From assembly GCF_014211975.1 (NCBI RefSeq), contig NZ_CP060084.1:62001-126000 (forward strand): a stretch of 64,000 nt of DNA, given 5' to 3'. The translations under genes and the position numbers were made by a program. Positions 16,579-26,984 of the stretch are shown one piece after another. Position 1 is the first letter of the stretch. Every line of letters starts with the position of its first letter. The stretch comes from Teredinibacter haidensis. Lineage in GTDB: Bacteria; Pseudomonadota; Gammaproteobacteria; Pseudomonadales; Cellvibrionaceae. The notes under the pieces were generated by a model that saw only the letters and a program-made list of their open reading frames with translations, ran no database searches and was not told the DNA's origin.

Positions 16579-19236
16579 TTATTGAATCAGAACTGTTTTT
16601 TGAACAATTGTCTCCCCAGAGGCAAAGCCCGGTTGGCCAGAGCCAAGGCTTAATTCCAGCTTGCCCTTATAGGGCTGAAAGTTACCGTCATTATCGACGT
16701 AGTGCAGTTTCTCTGCTTTGATCGTAAATGACAATTGCGTTGTTTCTCCGGCCGCAAGCTCGGTGCGTTTGAAGGCTTTTAGCTCGCGAATGGGGGTTTT
16801 TACGGGCGCGTCGGGCATGCTGATATACAGCTGTGTAACGTCTGCACCAGTTCGTTTTCCGGTATTGCTCAGCGTCGCGTTCAGGGTTAAATCGTTGCCA
16901 CTGGTTAAGGTGTCTGGAGCGTTTAACGCACTGTAGCTAAAGCGTGTGTAACTTAAACCGTGGCCGAAGGGGTAAAGAGGCCTTCCTTCGAAGTAGCGGT
17001 AGGTACGGTTGGCAAAAGAATAATCTTTAAAATCGGGAAGATCGTTAACACTTTTGTAAAAGGTAATGGGCAGGCGTCCCGAGGGACTGTATTCGCCCCA
17101 TAGCAAACGAGCCAGCGCCGTACCGGTTGCTTCACCAGGGTAGAAGGCCTGTACGATAGCATTCATGTTTTGTTCTTCCCAGTTTAGAGCAATGGCACTG
17201 CCACTGAAGTTCACCATGATTATGGGCTTGCCCAGCGCCTTCAGTACGTGTAACAGCGATGTTTGTTCTGCCGGTAGCTGCAGGTTAGTGCGGTCGCCAA
17301 AGTCAAAGCCATCTAGCTCTACACGCATTTCCTCGCCCTCGAGGTTGGCAGAGATACCGCCGGTAAAGATAATCACATCAGCTTTTTGGGCTGCGGCCAC
17401 GGCGTCTGCGGTAAAGTCGGCGGAAGTATTTAGCCAGCTAAGTTGTATCGACGGCTCGATAGGGTTTCCCCAGGTTGTGCGTAGGAACGTACGGTGAACG
17501 CGCAGTGAATATTGCTCGCCGGCACTCAGCGTAACAGGCGCTTCAACCTTCTCGCCATTAAGGGCAACTTCAGCATGGGACTTGATGATATAGGTCCCCG
17601 ATTTCTGCGGAACCAGAACGCCTTCCCAGACAACACCAAATTCACCTCGGACGCTATTGTCGACAGGGGAGCGCTGCCAGAAAAAATCAATAACAGGATC
17701 GATTCGGCTAATAACAGGCTCTCCAACTCGCGCGGCCTCCTGATCCATTAACCAGCTATTGGGTATTCTGCCTTTCTCCAGGTCAGCTTTGTAATAATTG
17801 GCTTTTAGCCCAGGCTGTAATTGATTGTTATCGTCGGTATGGAAAAGGCTTTCTGCTTCGATGATGGAGTAGTGGCCATATTGATCGGCGATTAATGCTG
17901 ACCCCGGCGCATAGCTGACATTACCTTCACCGGCCAAAGCTTGAATTCCTGCTAGTGGAAGTACAGGCTTAATGGGGTCGCCGTGGTAGTTACCGACCAG
18001 CATTGAAGGGTTAGTGGCGTTGGGGCCGATAACGGCCACCTTGGTTCCGGCTTTTAGCGGCAGAATTCCGTCATTTTTCAATAGCACCAAGGATTCTTCC
18101 GCAGCTTTCTGGCTTAAGGCATAATGTTTATCTGAGCCAACCACGGACATGGGGATATCACTGTAGGGCACCATTTCGGCCGGGTCGAACATACCTAGCT
18201 TAAAGCGCGTTCTAAACAGGCGTTTTACGGCGGTGTCGATATCGTCCATGCTCACCATACCTTTTTGTAGGGCAAAATCGAGGTTGGCGAAAGTGCTCAG
18301 TCTTTCAGTGCCGCAGTTCAGGTCGGTACCACTTTTTAATGCCCAGGCTGCGGCAACTGCGGGTGCCATAACCAGATTGTGATCATTGGGGCCGTAAAAG
18401 TCGGCCAGAGCTCCGCAGTCCGAAACCACATGGCCGTCAAAGCCCCATTCCCCGCGCAAAATTTCTTTTAGCAGAGGGTCGCTGCCACAGGCTGGCATAT
18501 CATTTACGCGGTTATAGGCGCACATCACCGATTCTACATTGGCCTCTTTAACCGCCGCCTCAAAAGCGGGCAGGTAGGTTTCGCGCAGGTCTTTGGGCGT
18601 GGCGATATAGTTATCTGAATGACGGGATTTTTCCGGCCCGCTGTGAACGGCAAAGTGCTTGGCCATAGCGGCGGATTTTAAATACTTGGGATCGTCACCC
18701 TGTAAGCCTTGAATAAACTGAATGGCCAACTGGCCGGTGAGGTAGGGATCTTCCCCATAGGTTTCCTGGCCTCGGCCCCAACGGGGGTCGCGGAAAATAT
18801 TAACGTTTGGCGACCAGAAGGTAAGGCCTGTGTAGCGAAAGCGCAGATCATTTTCGGCAAAATAGTGGTGTTTTGCTCGAGCTTCGTCGGAAATGGCCGT
18901 CGCAACATCACCTAGTAACTCTTCGTCAAAGCTGGCGGCAAGCCCTATGGCTTGCGGGAAAACCGTTGCCTTTCCGGCGCGGGCAACCCCGTGCAGGGCC
19001 TCGTTCCACCAATCGTAGGCGGGTACGTCCAAGCGCTCAATGGCTGGGGCATCGTTGTAGAGTTGGCTAATTTTCTCAGACAGCGTCATACGAGAAACCA
19101 GATCGGTAACGCGCTCCTCTGTGGAGAGTGCTGTGTTTGAATAGCCTGGCTGTGGTTCAGACGAGGGGTTGGCTTCCTGTTTTGCACAGGAGGTAAGCAG
19201 TAGCAGCGATACTCCAAGAAGAGATAGTGATTTCAT
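16579..19236 (-). CDS. GH3 glycosidase with PA14 insert, probable beta-xylosidase/beta-glucosidase lipoprotein
   Basis: This is a GH3 enzyme of 885 residues with lipobox LLTSC at residue 17, so it should be membrane-anchored. The (beta/alpha)8 domain carries KHFAVHSGPE (about 193-202) and the nucleophile Asp273 in VVSDCGA. The second GH3 domain is interrupted by a PA14-type module (about 455-605), which in related enzymes shapes the substrate pocket. The C-terminal fibronectin-III-like domain follows. Linkage to GH67 argues for xylo-oligosaccharides as substrate, though GH3 specificity cannot be read from sequence alone. Confidence 0.92.
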   Translation of the reverse strand: MKSLSLLGVSLLLLTSCAKQEANPSSEPQPGYSNTALSTEERVTDLVSRMTLSEKISQLYNDAPAIERLDVPAYDWWNEALHGVARAGKATVFPQAIGLAASFDEELLGDVATAISDEARAKHHYFAENDLRFRYTGLTFWSPNVNIFRDPRWGRGQETYGEDPYLTGQLAIQFIQGLQGDDPKYLKSAAMAKHFAVHSGPEKSRHSDNYIATPKDLRETYLPAFEAAVKEANVESVMCAYNRVNDMPACGSDPLLKEILRGEWGFDGHVVSDCGALADFYGPNDHNLVMAPAVAAAWALKSGTDLNCGTERLSTFANLDFALQKGMVSMDDIDTAVKRLFRTRFKLGMFDPAEMVPYSDIPMSVVGSDKHYALSQKAAEESLVLLKNDGILPLKAGTKVAVIGPNATNPSMLVGNYHGDPIKPVLPLAGIQALAGEGNVSYAPGSALIADQYGHYSIIEAESLFHTDDNNQLQPGLKANYYKADLEKGRIPNSWLMDQEAARVGEPVISRIDPVIDFFWQRSPVDNSVRGEFGVVWEGVLVPQKSGTYIIKSHAEVALNGEKVEAPVTLSAGEQYSLRVHRTFLRTTWGNPIEPSIQLSWLNTSADFTADAVAAAQKADVIIFTGGISANLEGEEMRVELDGFDFGDRTNLQLPAEQTSLLHVLKALGKPIIMVNFSGSAIALNWEEQNMNAIVQAFYPGEATGTALARLLWGEYSPSGRLPITFYKSVNDLPDFKDYSFANRTYRYFEGRPLYPFGHGLSYTRFSYSALNAPDTLTSGNDLTLNATLSNTGKRTGADVTQLYISMPDAPVKTPIRELKAFKRTELAAGETTQLSFTIKAEKLHYVDNDGNFQPYKGKLELSLGSGQPGFASGETIVQKTVLIQ

Positions 19237-19447
19237 TTCTTATGGTCTCTTTGACTAAAAGTAATTTAATGATACGAAGCTAAGAGCAGTATGGCAAATA
19301 CTAGAGAAGAAGGAGGTGAGCACGTGAGCATGTGAGACTCATTAACGGCTTATACCCTGCTAATCGGCCTTGATTCGCATTGGTTGTGTACTAACCTTAT
19401 GGAGGGCATTTACCAATTGATTAATCCAGCCAGCGCGGACGTACTAC

Positions 19448-20638
19448 TTGTTTCGATATAACCCCCTCTTTATCCTTTTTCTGCTTTTGTGTAGTTACAG
19501 CATGTCTGTGGCTGCAGAGAAGTTTGAACTTTCCGGCTATGCCCGGTTGATCGGCGGCCATCTGGATACCGCAGACGCAAATTTTAAGGGCTACAACGAC
19601 AGCTTTAAAGCTTCTCCTGACAGTCTGGTGAGTGTACAGGGCGTATTTCAAGCGAATGAAAAGCTATCGCTAACCGCGCAGTTGATGGCGCGCTTAGATG
19701 AAGATCAGGACTCAGGCATTGAGTGGCTATATCTCACCTATCTCCCCCTCGAAAATGTCCAAATAAAAGCGGGCAAGTTACGCACACCCTTTTTTACCCT
19801 CAGTGACGTTACCGACGTCGGTTATGCCTATCCTTGGGTGAATCCTCCGCAGCAGGTTTATAACGCCTATTTGTTCGATACCTTCAACGGGCTGGATATA
19901 ATTTACGGGTTTGGCACCGACAAATTTGATGCGGATATTGAAGTATATGCGGGCCGCTACGAGAACGGCAGTATTGAGCTGGCTGATGTAAAGACCAGCT
20001 ACAAAGTAGACCGTGTCCAAGGCGTTATAGGCAACCTGCGTTACGGAAATCTTCAGCTCAGAGCCGCGCGCTATGGCGGCCGAGTTAATCTTGACTCTAG
20101 TGAACTGAGTGAATTTGCAAAAGTATTAGACTATTACCGATTTCCTGCGAGTGCCGACACTTTAGCAACGAAAGGTGATGTTGATGTCACGCAGGTTGGC
20201 TTGGTATATGACAACCTTAACTACTTTAGTCGCATGGAGTGGGTAGATATTCAAACGGAGCTGGAGATTGCGCCGGCCGTTGAGAGTTACTACGTAACGT
20301 TTGGATATTACCTTACCCCCTTTACCCTACATTTTACTTACGCTAACAGCGTGACTAGCAAAGGTAGGCCTGCGAATGATATTCCGATTGGCTTTGTTCC
20401 TGAATTAGATCAGCTTGCGAATGCTTACCTCGGTATTTTTGATAGGATTACTAGCGATAACCTTGATACCTATACACTGGGGGTGCGTTGGGACTTCAGA
20501 CCTAATATGGCATTAAAGCTGGATTACAGTCGGCTTGAAGGCAAACCGGAAGATAATTCATTTTTCAATAAAATCAGTAGTGATGATTTCGATAGAAAAG
20601 CGAATTTGTATACGGTTGGATTGGAGTGGGTGTTCTAG
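19448..20638 (+). CDS. Outer-membrane beta-barrel (porin-like) protein
   Basis: A TTG start at 19448 is the only start upstream of a complete signal peptide; a stop codon lies 30 bp before it. Starting at ATG 19502 would remove the hydrophobic core. The mature 375 residues show alternating strands rich in Tyr/Leu with charged turns, end in a terminal aromatic (LEWVF), and resemble small porins of gammaproteobacteria. It overlaps the next gene (20638) by one base, so the two are coupled. Barrels next to a PstS-like small protein and a GGDEF-EAL gene recur in marine bacteria, possibly as a surface-sensing set; that is inference. Confidence 0.75.
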   Translation: MFRYNPLFILFLLLCSYSMSVAAEKFELSGYARLIGGHLDTADANFKGYNDSFKASPDSLVSVQGVFQANEKLSLTAQLMARLDEDQDSGIEWLYLTYLPLENVQIKAGKLRTPFFTLSDVTDVGYAYPWVNPPQQVYNAYLFDTFNGLDIIYGFGTDKFDADIEVYAGRYENGSIELADVKTSYKVDRVQGVIGNLRYGNLQLRAARYGGRVNLDSSELSEFAKVLDYYRFPASADTLATKGDVDVTQVGLVYDNLNYFSRMEWVDIQTELEIAPAVESYYVTFGYYLTPFTLHFTYANSVTSKGRPANDIPIGFVPELDQLANAYLGIFDRITSDNLDTYTLGVRWDFRPNMALKLDYSRLEGKPEDNSFFNKISSDDFDRKANLYTVGLEWVF

Positions 20639-21090
20639 TGAAAAAAAGAACTCGTGCCTATAACATCTTACTCTTAGCCATGGCCCTAGCGGCTACCAGC
20701 TTTCCCCATGTCCGTGGCTACGCCGATGAGAGCAGTGTGCCGACAGGTTTTGTTGTGGTGATTAATGCGGGCAATAAAAAGCCCGTTTTTTCCAAGCAGC
20801 AAATACGGCATATTTTTATGGGGGGGGCGCTTAGCCGGGTCTATACCGCTATAAATCTTCCCTCGGGTCATCCCTTGCGCGTGCAATTTAATACCAAGGT
20901 AATAGGGCTTACGGAGTCACGCATACAATCATACTGGGCACAAATGAAGTTTACCGGTCGAAGTGCCCCGCCCGAAGAAGTCGCCAATACGGCAGCCATT
21001 ATGGAGCTGCTGTTACGAAGGGAAGGCACTGTAGCGTATATGCCAGATGATATAAGCCTGCCCGGAGAGCTTACGGTAATCTATCCTTAA
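20638..21090 (+). CDS. Small periplasmic substrate-binding-like protein (PstS-like, 150 aa)
   Basis: I choose GTG 20638 because it overlaps the upstream stop and sits 12 bp after a GGAG site; an in-frame GTG 12 bp earlier is possible. After a signal peptide (to about residue 33) comes a compact domain of the phosphate-ABC-transporter binding protein type, with NKKPVFSKQQIRHIFMG, ESRIQSYWAQMKFTGR and GTVAYMPDD. Proteins of this size cannot form the full two-lobe phosphate-binding fold, so they are thought to be sensors or accessory proteins. The partner is probably the barrel encoded just before it. Confidence 0.8.
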   Translation: MKKRTRAYNILLLAMALAATSFPHVRGYADESSVPTGFVVVINAGNKKPVFSKQQIRHIFMGGALSRVYTAINLPSGHPLRVQFNTKVIGLTESRIQSYWAQMKFTGRSAPPEEVANTAAIMELLLRREGTVAYMPDDISLPGELTVIYP

Positions 21091-21267
21091 CGGTTCTCTG
21101 AACAAGTCCAAGCCGCGTCAGGTTTTTCTTGGCAATACCGGCAGCATGGTTGCCCGTAGAAAACGCTAAAACCTTCCGCGCCTCTCTTAGCCAAAACCCC
21201 AGCCAAAACGCCTGAAGAAGCCCGCAGAGCATAGTCTGTAGTGTTGTCCTTCCCGTTCAACGGTTCT

Positions 21268-23349
21268 CTAAAGGAGTTGTTGGAACTTTTGTTCGGCAAG
21301 TGTAATCGCGTTAGCCAGCTCATTAATGGGAGCAGGCCTAGCAAAATAATATCCTTGCATTTGTTGGCCGCCCTGTGAAATTAAAAACCTCGCTTGTTCC
21401 GGTGTTTCTACCCCTTCACTACACACTTTAAACTCCATTCGCATAGCGAGATCAAAAATGGTTTGCAGTACCGATTCGTCGCGGCTGGAGCTTTCGTATG
21501 AGCTAATAAATGAGCGGTCTATTTTTAAGGTATCAATTTCAATTTTGGTTAAATAGCTTAAAGAAGAGTAACCGGTTCCAAAGTCATCCAATGCAATGGA
21601 TGCCCCCATCTGACGAACCGCTTTAAAAAAGTCATTGGCTTTATCGAAATCTACCAGATAGCTGGTTTCTGTAATTTCTAATTGTATTTGGCGAGCGCAA
21701 ACAGAAAACTCGTTGAGTTTTTGGCTAAAGAAATTCAGAAACAGAGAGTCACGAAGATCGTAACTGGATACATTGAATGAAACCACAAAGGTATTATCGA
21801 AAATAGATTGCAGTTCTTGCATATCTCGAAGAACCTGCGTGGCAACCCATTCAGAAATGACCCTGATTTTTCCGCCCTGTTCGGCGATAGGTATAAACTC
21901 AGCGGGTGAGATTTTTCCAAGGTCTTTATTGTTCCAGCGCAGTAACGCTTCCAGTCCGTTGACCTTCCCTACGTTAGAGATTTTTATCTGATAGTGAAGT
22001 GTAAACTCGTTCAGAGCAACTGCGTGACTAAGTAGACTTGCAATTTTCTGTTTTCTGAGGTTTTCGTGCAAAAGTTTTTGATTGAAAACCGTATAACCGC
22101 CTTTTCCTTTGCCCTTGGATTCGTACATGGCTATATCGGCATTGCTGATAAAGGTGTTGATCTCGTAGTCGGACTCTTTAGCTTTGGCAATGCCGAGGCT
22201 AACACCGGTTTGTACTTCCCAGCCACGAATGTGGAAGGGCTTTTCTAGCTTTTCGATTATTCTTGTTGCGGTATGCTCCGCCAGCATAGGTCTATCCAGT
22301 TTTGGGATAAGCACCAGAAATTCGTCACCGCTCAGGCGAGCAAGAATATCGTCTTTCCCCAAACAGCTTTTTACCGCTTCACAGATACTGACTAGCAGCT
22401 GGTCGCCGGTTTCGTGGCCGAGCCTATCGTTTACCCCTTTAAATTCATCAACGTCAAAAAACAAAATAGCAAGATTTTCTTGTCTGGCTTTTCTTTTGGC
22501 CAGTTCAGTGCGAAGAAGATCCATAAAAAACATACGATTGGGGATGCCGGTTAAAGCGTCGTAGTTGGCCATATGCTGCATAGATGCTCGCTGCTGCTCC
22601 AGAGTTTCCGTTTGTTTTCTATTTAACTGAGTTTCTCTGTTAATTTTCCCAAGCAGCGTATTAATGTCATGGGTTAAGTTTGAAACTTCATCCAGCCCTT
22701 GCACCTGGTGTTTCATGCTGTAATCACCGCTACTTTCAACCCGTCGGGTAAAGTCAGAAAGCCGAATCAGAGGGGTGAGTAAACGGCTATTCATTCTGAA
22801 TGATGCAAAAATGGCAGCTGCCAAAACAACAAATACCAGCGGGAAGGCTTGGAAAAATAATTTCGTTTTACTTTCGTTAAGCGGTTGTTCGTAATTTTTG
22901 GCTACCAGCAGATAAGCGACGGGAAAGTCTTTCTCTCCAACGGCGTTCAGGTATACCAACCCCTCCGCGGTTACCGATGTTCCAAAAGGAATTTGTTGCG
23001 GTTTTAGCTCGGTAATATTTTGATTCGGCACGAGCCTAGAGAAATAACTGGGGTGGACATATTGGTGGATCAGTTTCCATTGCGGATCGTAAACAATGGC
23101 AAATTTGATGTGTTCGTAGCGATCCATACTCAGCAGTGCGGCGGTAAGTGCGAAGGAATCCGTCTCTTCAGACATAATTCTCAGCAGTTCATCGCCAAGA
23201 TTGGACGCCATGGCATCAAGGTTTTGCTCTACGGAATATCTATAAAGGTTTTCGTGTTCGCGAATAGATAGGAAAAATACGGAAGTAATACACAGGACAA
23301 TGGTTATAACTGTAACCGTAATTAATTTGTCGCGAATACTTCGGAACAT
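21268..23349 (-). CDS. Membrane GGDEF-EAL protein (cyclic-di-GMP turnover)
   Basis: The 693-residue protein has two membrane helices (about 8-28 and 170-190) enclosing a periplasmic sensor, then a HAMP-like linker, GGDEF and EAL domains. The cyclase signature is LSGDEF, a functional-looking variant of GGDEF. The phosphodiesterase part has GLEALLRW and DDFGTGYSSLSYL with metal-binding residues present, so both activities are possible. It is convergent with the barrel and binding-protein pair, which may provide its input signal. The C-terminal segment QMQGYYFARPAP is the usual end of EAL domains. Confidence 0.93.
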   Translation of the reverse strand: MFRSIRDKLITVTVITIVLCITSVFFLSIREHENLYRYSVEQNLDAMASNLGDELLRIMSEETDSFALTAALLSMDRYEHIKFAIVYDPQWKLIHQYVHPSYFSRLVPNQNITELKPQQIPFGTSVTAEGLVYLNAVGEKDFPVAYLLVAKNYEQPLNESKTKLFFQAFPLVFVVLAAAIFASFRMNSRLLTPLIRLSDFTRRVESSGDYSMKHQVQGLDEVSNLTHDINTLLGKINRETQLNRKQTETLEQQRASMQHMANYDALTGIPNRMFFMDLLRTELAKRKARQENLAILFFDVDEFKGVNDRLGHETGDQLLVSICEAVKSCLGKDDILARLSGDEFLVLIPKLDRPMLAEHTATRIIEKLEKPFHIRGWEVQTGVSLGIAKAKESDYEINTFISNADIAMYESKGKGKGGYTVFNQKLLHENLRKQKIASLLSHAVALNEFTLHYQIKISNVGKVNGLEALLRWNNKDLGKISPAEFIPIAEQGGKIRVISEWVATQVLRDMQELQSIFDNTFVVSFNVSSYDLRDSLFLNFFSQKLNEFSVCARQIQLEITETSYLVDFDKANDFFKAVRQMGASIALDDFGTGYSSLSYLTKIEIDTLKIDRSFISSYESSSRDESVLQTIFDLAMRMEFKVCSEGVETPEQARFLISQGGQQMQGYYFARPAPINELANAITLAEQKFQQLL

Positions 23350-23501
23350 TTAGGTCTCTATGTGGATACTGGTTGTGTTGCTCTCGAGACGATAACGGTA
23401 GGTTATTTGTGATCTCTACCTATTGAGTATAAGTGAAAAAACCAATACTTCCATGTTGAAGTTGGTCGTAGGGAAAGGTGGGGGGCGTTCAGGATGGGCA
23501 C

Positions 23502-23530
23502 AAAAAAGGGGGCATAAGCCCCCCTTTTTT
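23502..23530. terminator. Terminator of the MFS gene (bidirectional form)
   Basis: AAAAAAGGGGG and CCCCCTTTTTT flank a six-base loop 22 bp past the leftward MFS stop. T-runs are present in both directions. Confidence 0.85.
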
Positions 23531-23551
23531 ATAACAGATTAAGTTACTGCT

Positions 23552-24853
23552 TTATGCTTGCTCGGGCATTGCTGCATCGGAATTTTCCGCTGCTGCATTT
23601 CGTTGCGTAGCCCGAACGATATAGGCTTTCATCATTAGCGATACCGTTAGAGCGACGATAAAGGCGCCGGCAAAGATGTACAGTGTGGTTTCATAGCTAC
23701 CGGTCATTTCGCGCAATGCAGCATTCAGCTGTGGCCCTACAATGCCCGCTAATGCCCATGCGGTCAGTACGTAACCGTGAATAGCACCCAGTTCTTTAGT
23801 TCCGAACAAGTCACCGATAAAGGCAGGGAGAGTTGCGAATCCACCACCGTAACAAGTGAGAATGGTGTACAAAACGATCTGGAACAAAATCACACTAGTG
23901 ATATTAGGTAAAGCCCAGAAGAGTACGATCTGCAGGATAAAGAAAGCCATATAGGTGTTGCCACGGCCCAGGAAGTCGGAGAACGACGCCCAGCCGATAC
24001 GACCTAAGCCGTTGAACAGTGCCATTGCACCCACAACTGCTGCCGCTTCTGCTGCGGAAAGGCCAATACTTTCCTGTGCCAGTGGAGACGCAGAGTAGAT
24101 AACACCGATACCACAGCTGATGTTGATAAACATCATGATCCACAGGCCGTAGAAAGGACCGGTTTTAACCGCTTCGTTCGCAGTCTGTTGGCTAAGATCG
24201 GCGGTAATTGTTTTCTTACCAGAGCTGATAGCTTCTTTCATACCATCTGGCATCCAACCCTGAGGGGGACGTTCCAGATAAGTGGCAGATGCGAGCATGA
24301 CGGCGAGGTAGACGCCACCCATAATCATAAAGGCGGCGGGGATGCTAATGTTTTCGATAATGCTGTTAAAGCTAACACTGGCGATACTTGCACCAAAGCC
24401 GAAACCCATAATAGCGAGGCCAGTAGCGAGCCCACGACGGTCTGGGAACCACTTGACTAGCGTAGACACCGGAGTGATATAGCCGATACCGAGACCGATA
24501 CCACCCAGAACACCGTAGCCGAGCCACAGCAGGTAAATGTTTGATACCCAAGTACCAATACCGGCCAGGATCATACCGCAACCGAAGAACATGGCTGCAA
24601 GCGTACCGGAAGCGCGTGGACCACGGCGTTCAACGAAATGGCCCATAATGGCGGCAGAAGTACCGAGAAAGAAAATGGCCAGACTGAATGTCATGGCGAT
24701 AGCTGAGCTTTCGCCGAAAGTTTGGCCTGCCCAGGTGTTTTCCCAAGAGTAGGTGGATGCTAACGGCAGGTTGAATACACTCCAGGAGTATACCGACCCA
24801 ATTGACACATGGATGCCTACACCCGAAAGCGCGATAAGCCAGCGGTTCTTCAT
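23552..24853 (-). CDS. MFS transporter of the OFA (oxalate/formate antiporter) family
   Basis: Twelve hydrophobic helices over 433 residues begin with the OFA-type N-terminus (WLIALSGVGIHVSIGSVYSWSVF). Between helices 2 and 3 lies the MFS motif region FVERRGPRASG. The helix-10/11 stretch GGGFATLPAFIGDLFG is also typical of this family. Substrates of characterised members are small carboxylates such as oxalate or formate; the substrate here is unknown. It is a single gene with its own terminator. Confidence 0.9.
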   Translation of the reverse strand: MKNRWLIALSGVGIHVSIGSVYSWSVFNLPLASTYSWENTWAGQTFGESSAIAMTFSLAIFFLGTSAAIMGHFVERRGPRASGTLAAMFFGCGMILAGIGTWVSNIYLLWLGYGVLGGIGLGIGYITPVSTLVKWFPDRRGLATGLAIMGFGFGASIASVSFNSIIENISIPAAFMIMGGVYLAVMLASATYLERPPQGWMPDGMKEAISSGKKTITADLSQQTANEAVKTGPFYGLWIMMFINISCGIGVIYSASPLAQESIGLSAAEAAAVVGAMALFNGLGRIGWASFSDFLGRGNTYMAFFILQIVLFWALPNITSVILFQIVLYTILTCYGGGFATLPAFIGDLFGTKELGAIHGYVLTAWALAGIVGPQLNAALREMTGSYETTLYIFAGAFIVALTVSLMMKAYIVRATQRNAAAENSDAAMPEQA

Positions 24854-24993
24854 TGCTATTACCCTATAGTAATTAAGTGGTTAGCCCCTGTTTGAAATTA
24901 TTCAGAGGTTTATTTAATGCGACGGGTGCAACTTTACCTGTGTCGCGAGGAGTGGCCGTTGATAGAGGTCAATGGGGACGGTTTGGCTGCGAA

Positions 24994-26658
24994 TTAAGCC
25001 CGTTCTGCCCTGTAACCAATTCTAAAGCCACCCCAGTGTTTTCCATTCACATAAATGGGGCTGGAAAGGTCGTGAATAACCTCGCCAGTATCCCGTTTAT
25101 AGGTTTGCAGTATAAAGGGCAGAGTGTTGCTGCCACAACGAGATCCCGTACGATCATTAAACATTCGTTTAGTGCGGTTATTCGCGAGATCAGTTTCGTA
25201 GTCTCCGGTGAGAGGCTTTGAATAACACTTATTATGCGTGGGGAAATAGCCGTTATTATCGACCGCACCGGCAAAGAGCACGTAGTTCCATTGCAGTAAC
25301 AGAGGCTCCTGAATAGCGGGTAAAACCGTATCCGTAAACTTATCAAAACGCGTGCTGTATTTGGTGGGATTTGTACCGCTGATCTGCTGATAATTTCGAT
25401 CAAACAAATCGGATTGCGTTATTCGGCCTGTGCGAATCGCGTCTTCAAAAATATGCTCAATCTGGCGAGCCGTTGCTATCGCCGTTTGCTGTATTTGCCC
25501 GTGCCGTTTACCGAGCGTGAAGAGGCCAATAATACCAAGAATACGTTCCGCAATTTCCGAGAGGTTTTCGGCGTCTTTGGAGGCCATTGCCGCATCGGAG
25601 GACGACTGGTTTAGCTCCAAAGTAATATGCTCAATAGATTCAGAGACTTCCGTACTGGCGTGAACTTGCCCGGCAATCGCACTGGCAATCATATTCACGT
25701 GTTCTTTCGAAAGGTTGGCCTGCTCAGAGATTTGTTCAAGGGTTTCCCCTGTCTGCACAACGGACGTTACCAGCCCACGCATATGGTTTTCCAGCCCCTG
25801 CATAATGTTGGTAACTTTTTCAGACTGTAAGTGATTTTGCGAAAGCATCGCTTCAATCTCGCCGGTAGCGCTCGTCGTTTGGTTCGCCAGGTTGCGAACC
25901 TCGTCGGCGACTACCGAAAAACCGCGCCCATACTCCCCAGCCCTGGCGGCTTCGATGGCTGCATTTAACGCCAGCAAATTGGTTTGCTCGGCAATACCGT
26001 TGATCACGGCGGTAATGCTTTGTATATCCTGTGATTGTACCTGCAAGGCACATATAGCCTCGGAAACAGAAGAGACCGTGGCGCCAATTTGCGTAAATTC
26101 CTGGGTTAGAGCCAGAATCGATTGCGAGCCTACCAGACAAATGTCAGATGTCTTGTTTACCGACTCATCCGCAACAGCGGCACCTTCAGCAATAGAGGCT
26201 ACCGTACTTGCCATACTTTCCGCGACAGAGCTAATTCTAGAGGCCTGGTTAGACTGCTCAGAAATGGAGGACTTTAACTTGCCGACGAAATTAGAAATTT
26301 CGGCCGCGCTAATCGCCTGCTGGTCGGCGTTGGCCACGAGTTTTTCTAGGTAAAGCACCATCTCTTTGTGATAGCGAAGCAGTAGATCTTCAACGGGGCT
26401 CGAAGCGCTTTTCTGCGGAAAGAGGTGAGCGAGTTCTTGCGTCCTACTCTTGCTAGAAAAAATAGTCTTAATAGTTTCCTGGGCCGTCTTTAAGCTTGCG
26501 TCATATGCCTGCTTGTTGTGAGCAGCGATAGCGAAGGCGCCAATGAAAAAACCAAGAGCAAGGCTCAAGGCGTAACCGGGGTAGCCAAATATTGCCACCA
26601 GAAACACTGGTATCAGTAAACCGCCGATAATGGCAAAAAACTTGGCAGATAAATTCAT
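24994..26658 (-). CDS. Methyl-accepting chemotaxis protein without a large periplasmic sensor
   Basis: Two close N-terminal hydrophobic helices (about 5-45) are followed directly by a long helical region and the MCP signalling hairpin. The tip sequence EQTNLLALNAAIEAARAGEYGRGFSVVADEVRNLA is present; it binds CheA/CheW in the family. A separate C-terminal domain (about 400-554) ends in DLSSPIYVNGKHWGGFRIGY, a module found at the end of many cytoplasmic-sensing receptors. It is therefore likely to sense an internal or membrane signal. It is transcribed alone. Confidence 0.92.
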   Translation of the reverse strand: MNLSAKFFAIIGGLLIPVFLVAIFGYPGYALSLALGFFIGAFAIAAHNKQAYDASLKTAQETIKTIFSSKSRTQELAHLFPQKSASSPVEDLLLRYHKEMVLYLEKLVANADQQAISAAEISNFVGKLKSSISEQSNQASRISSVAESMASTVASIAEGAAVADESVNKTSDICLVGSQSILALTQEFTQIGATVSSVSEAICALQVQSQDIQSITAVINGIAEQTNLLALNAAIEAARAGEYGRGFSVVADEVRNLANQTTSATGEIEAMLSQNHLQSEKVTNIMQGLENHMRGLVTSVVQTGETLEQISEQANLSKEHVNMIASAIAGQVHASTEVSESIEHITLELNQSSSDAAMASKDAENLSEIAERILGIIGLFTLGKRHGQIQQTAIATARQIEHIFEDAIRTGRITQSDLFDRNYQQISGTNPTKYSTRFDKFTDTVLPAIQEPLLLQWNYVLFAGAVDNNGYFPTHNKCYSKPLTGDYETDLANNRTKRMFNDRTGSRCGSNTLPFILQTYKRDTGEVIHDLSSPIYVNGKHWGGFRIGYRAERA

Positions 26659-26984
26659 ATTGCTGAACGATACATATTAAAAAGTCGTTTTTTAACCTTA
26701 GCTCAATTACGCCGGGATTTAGCACAATTTTCATTCGATATAGCTATAAATAATTTTGTAATTGGCCCTTAAATGAAGGGGCGAAAGCCGTTTATCGACG
26801 GTTAAAAAACCGCGTTATATACCACCCAATAGGCCTGCCGGGGAACGAATATTGACGCCATGTGGGCTAGTTCGCTCGGTCATCTTTGAAAATGAAATGT
26901 TAAGTTCACAAATAGTCAATAACAGTATCACTCCAGCGTCATTAAATAGCTGCGCGAATTTTACTAACTGGAGTGACCAACCCT
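26659..26984. other. Intergenic region between divergent receptor and nucleotidase genes
   Basis: About 325 bp holding the promoters of both divergent genes. I see no operator or small gene that I can support. Confidence 0.5.
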
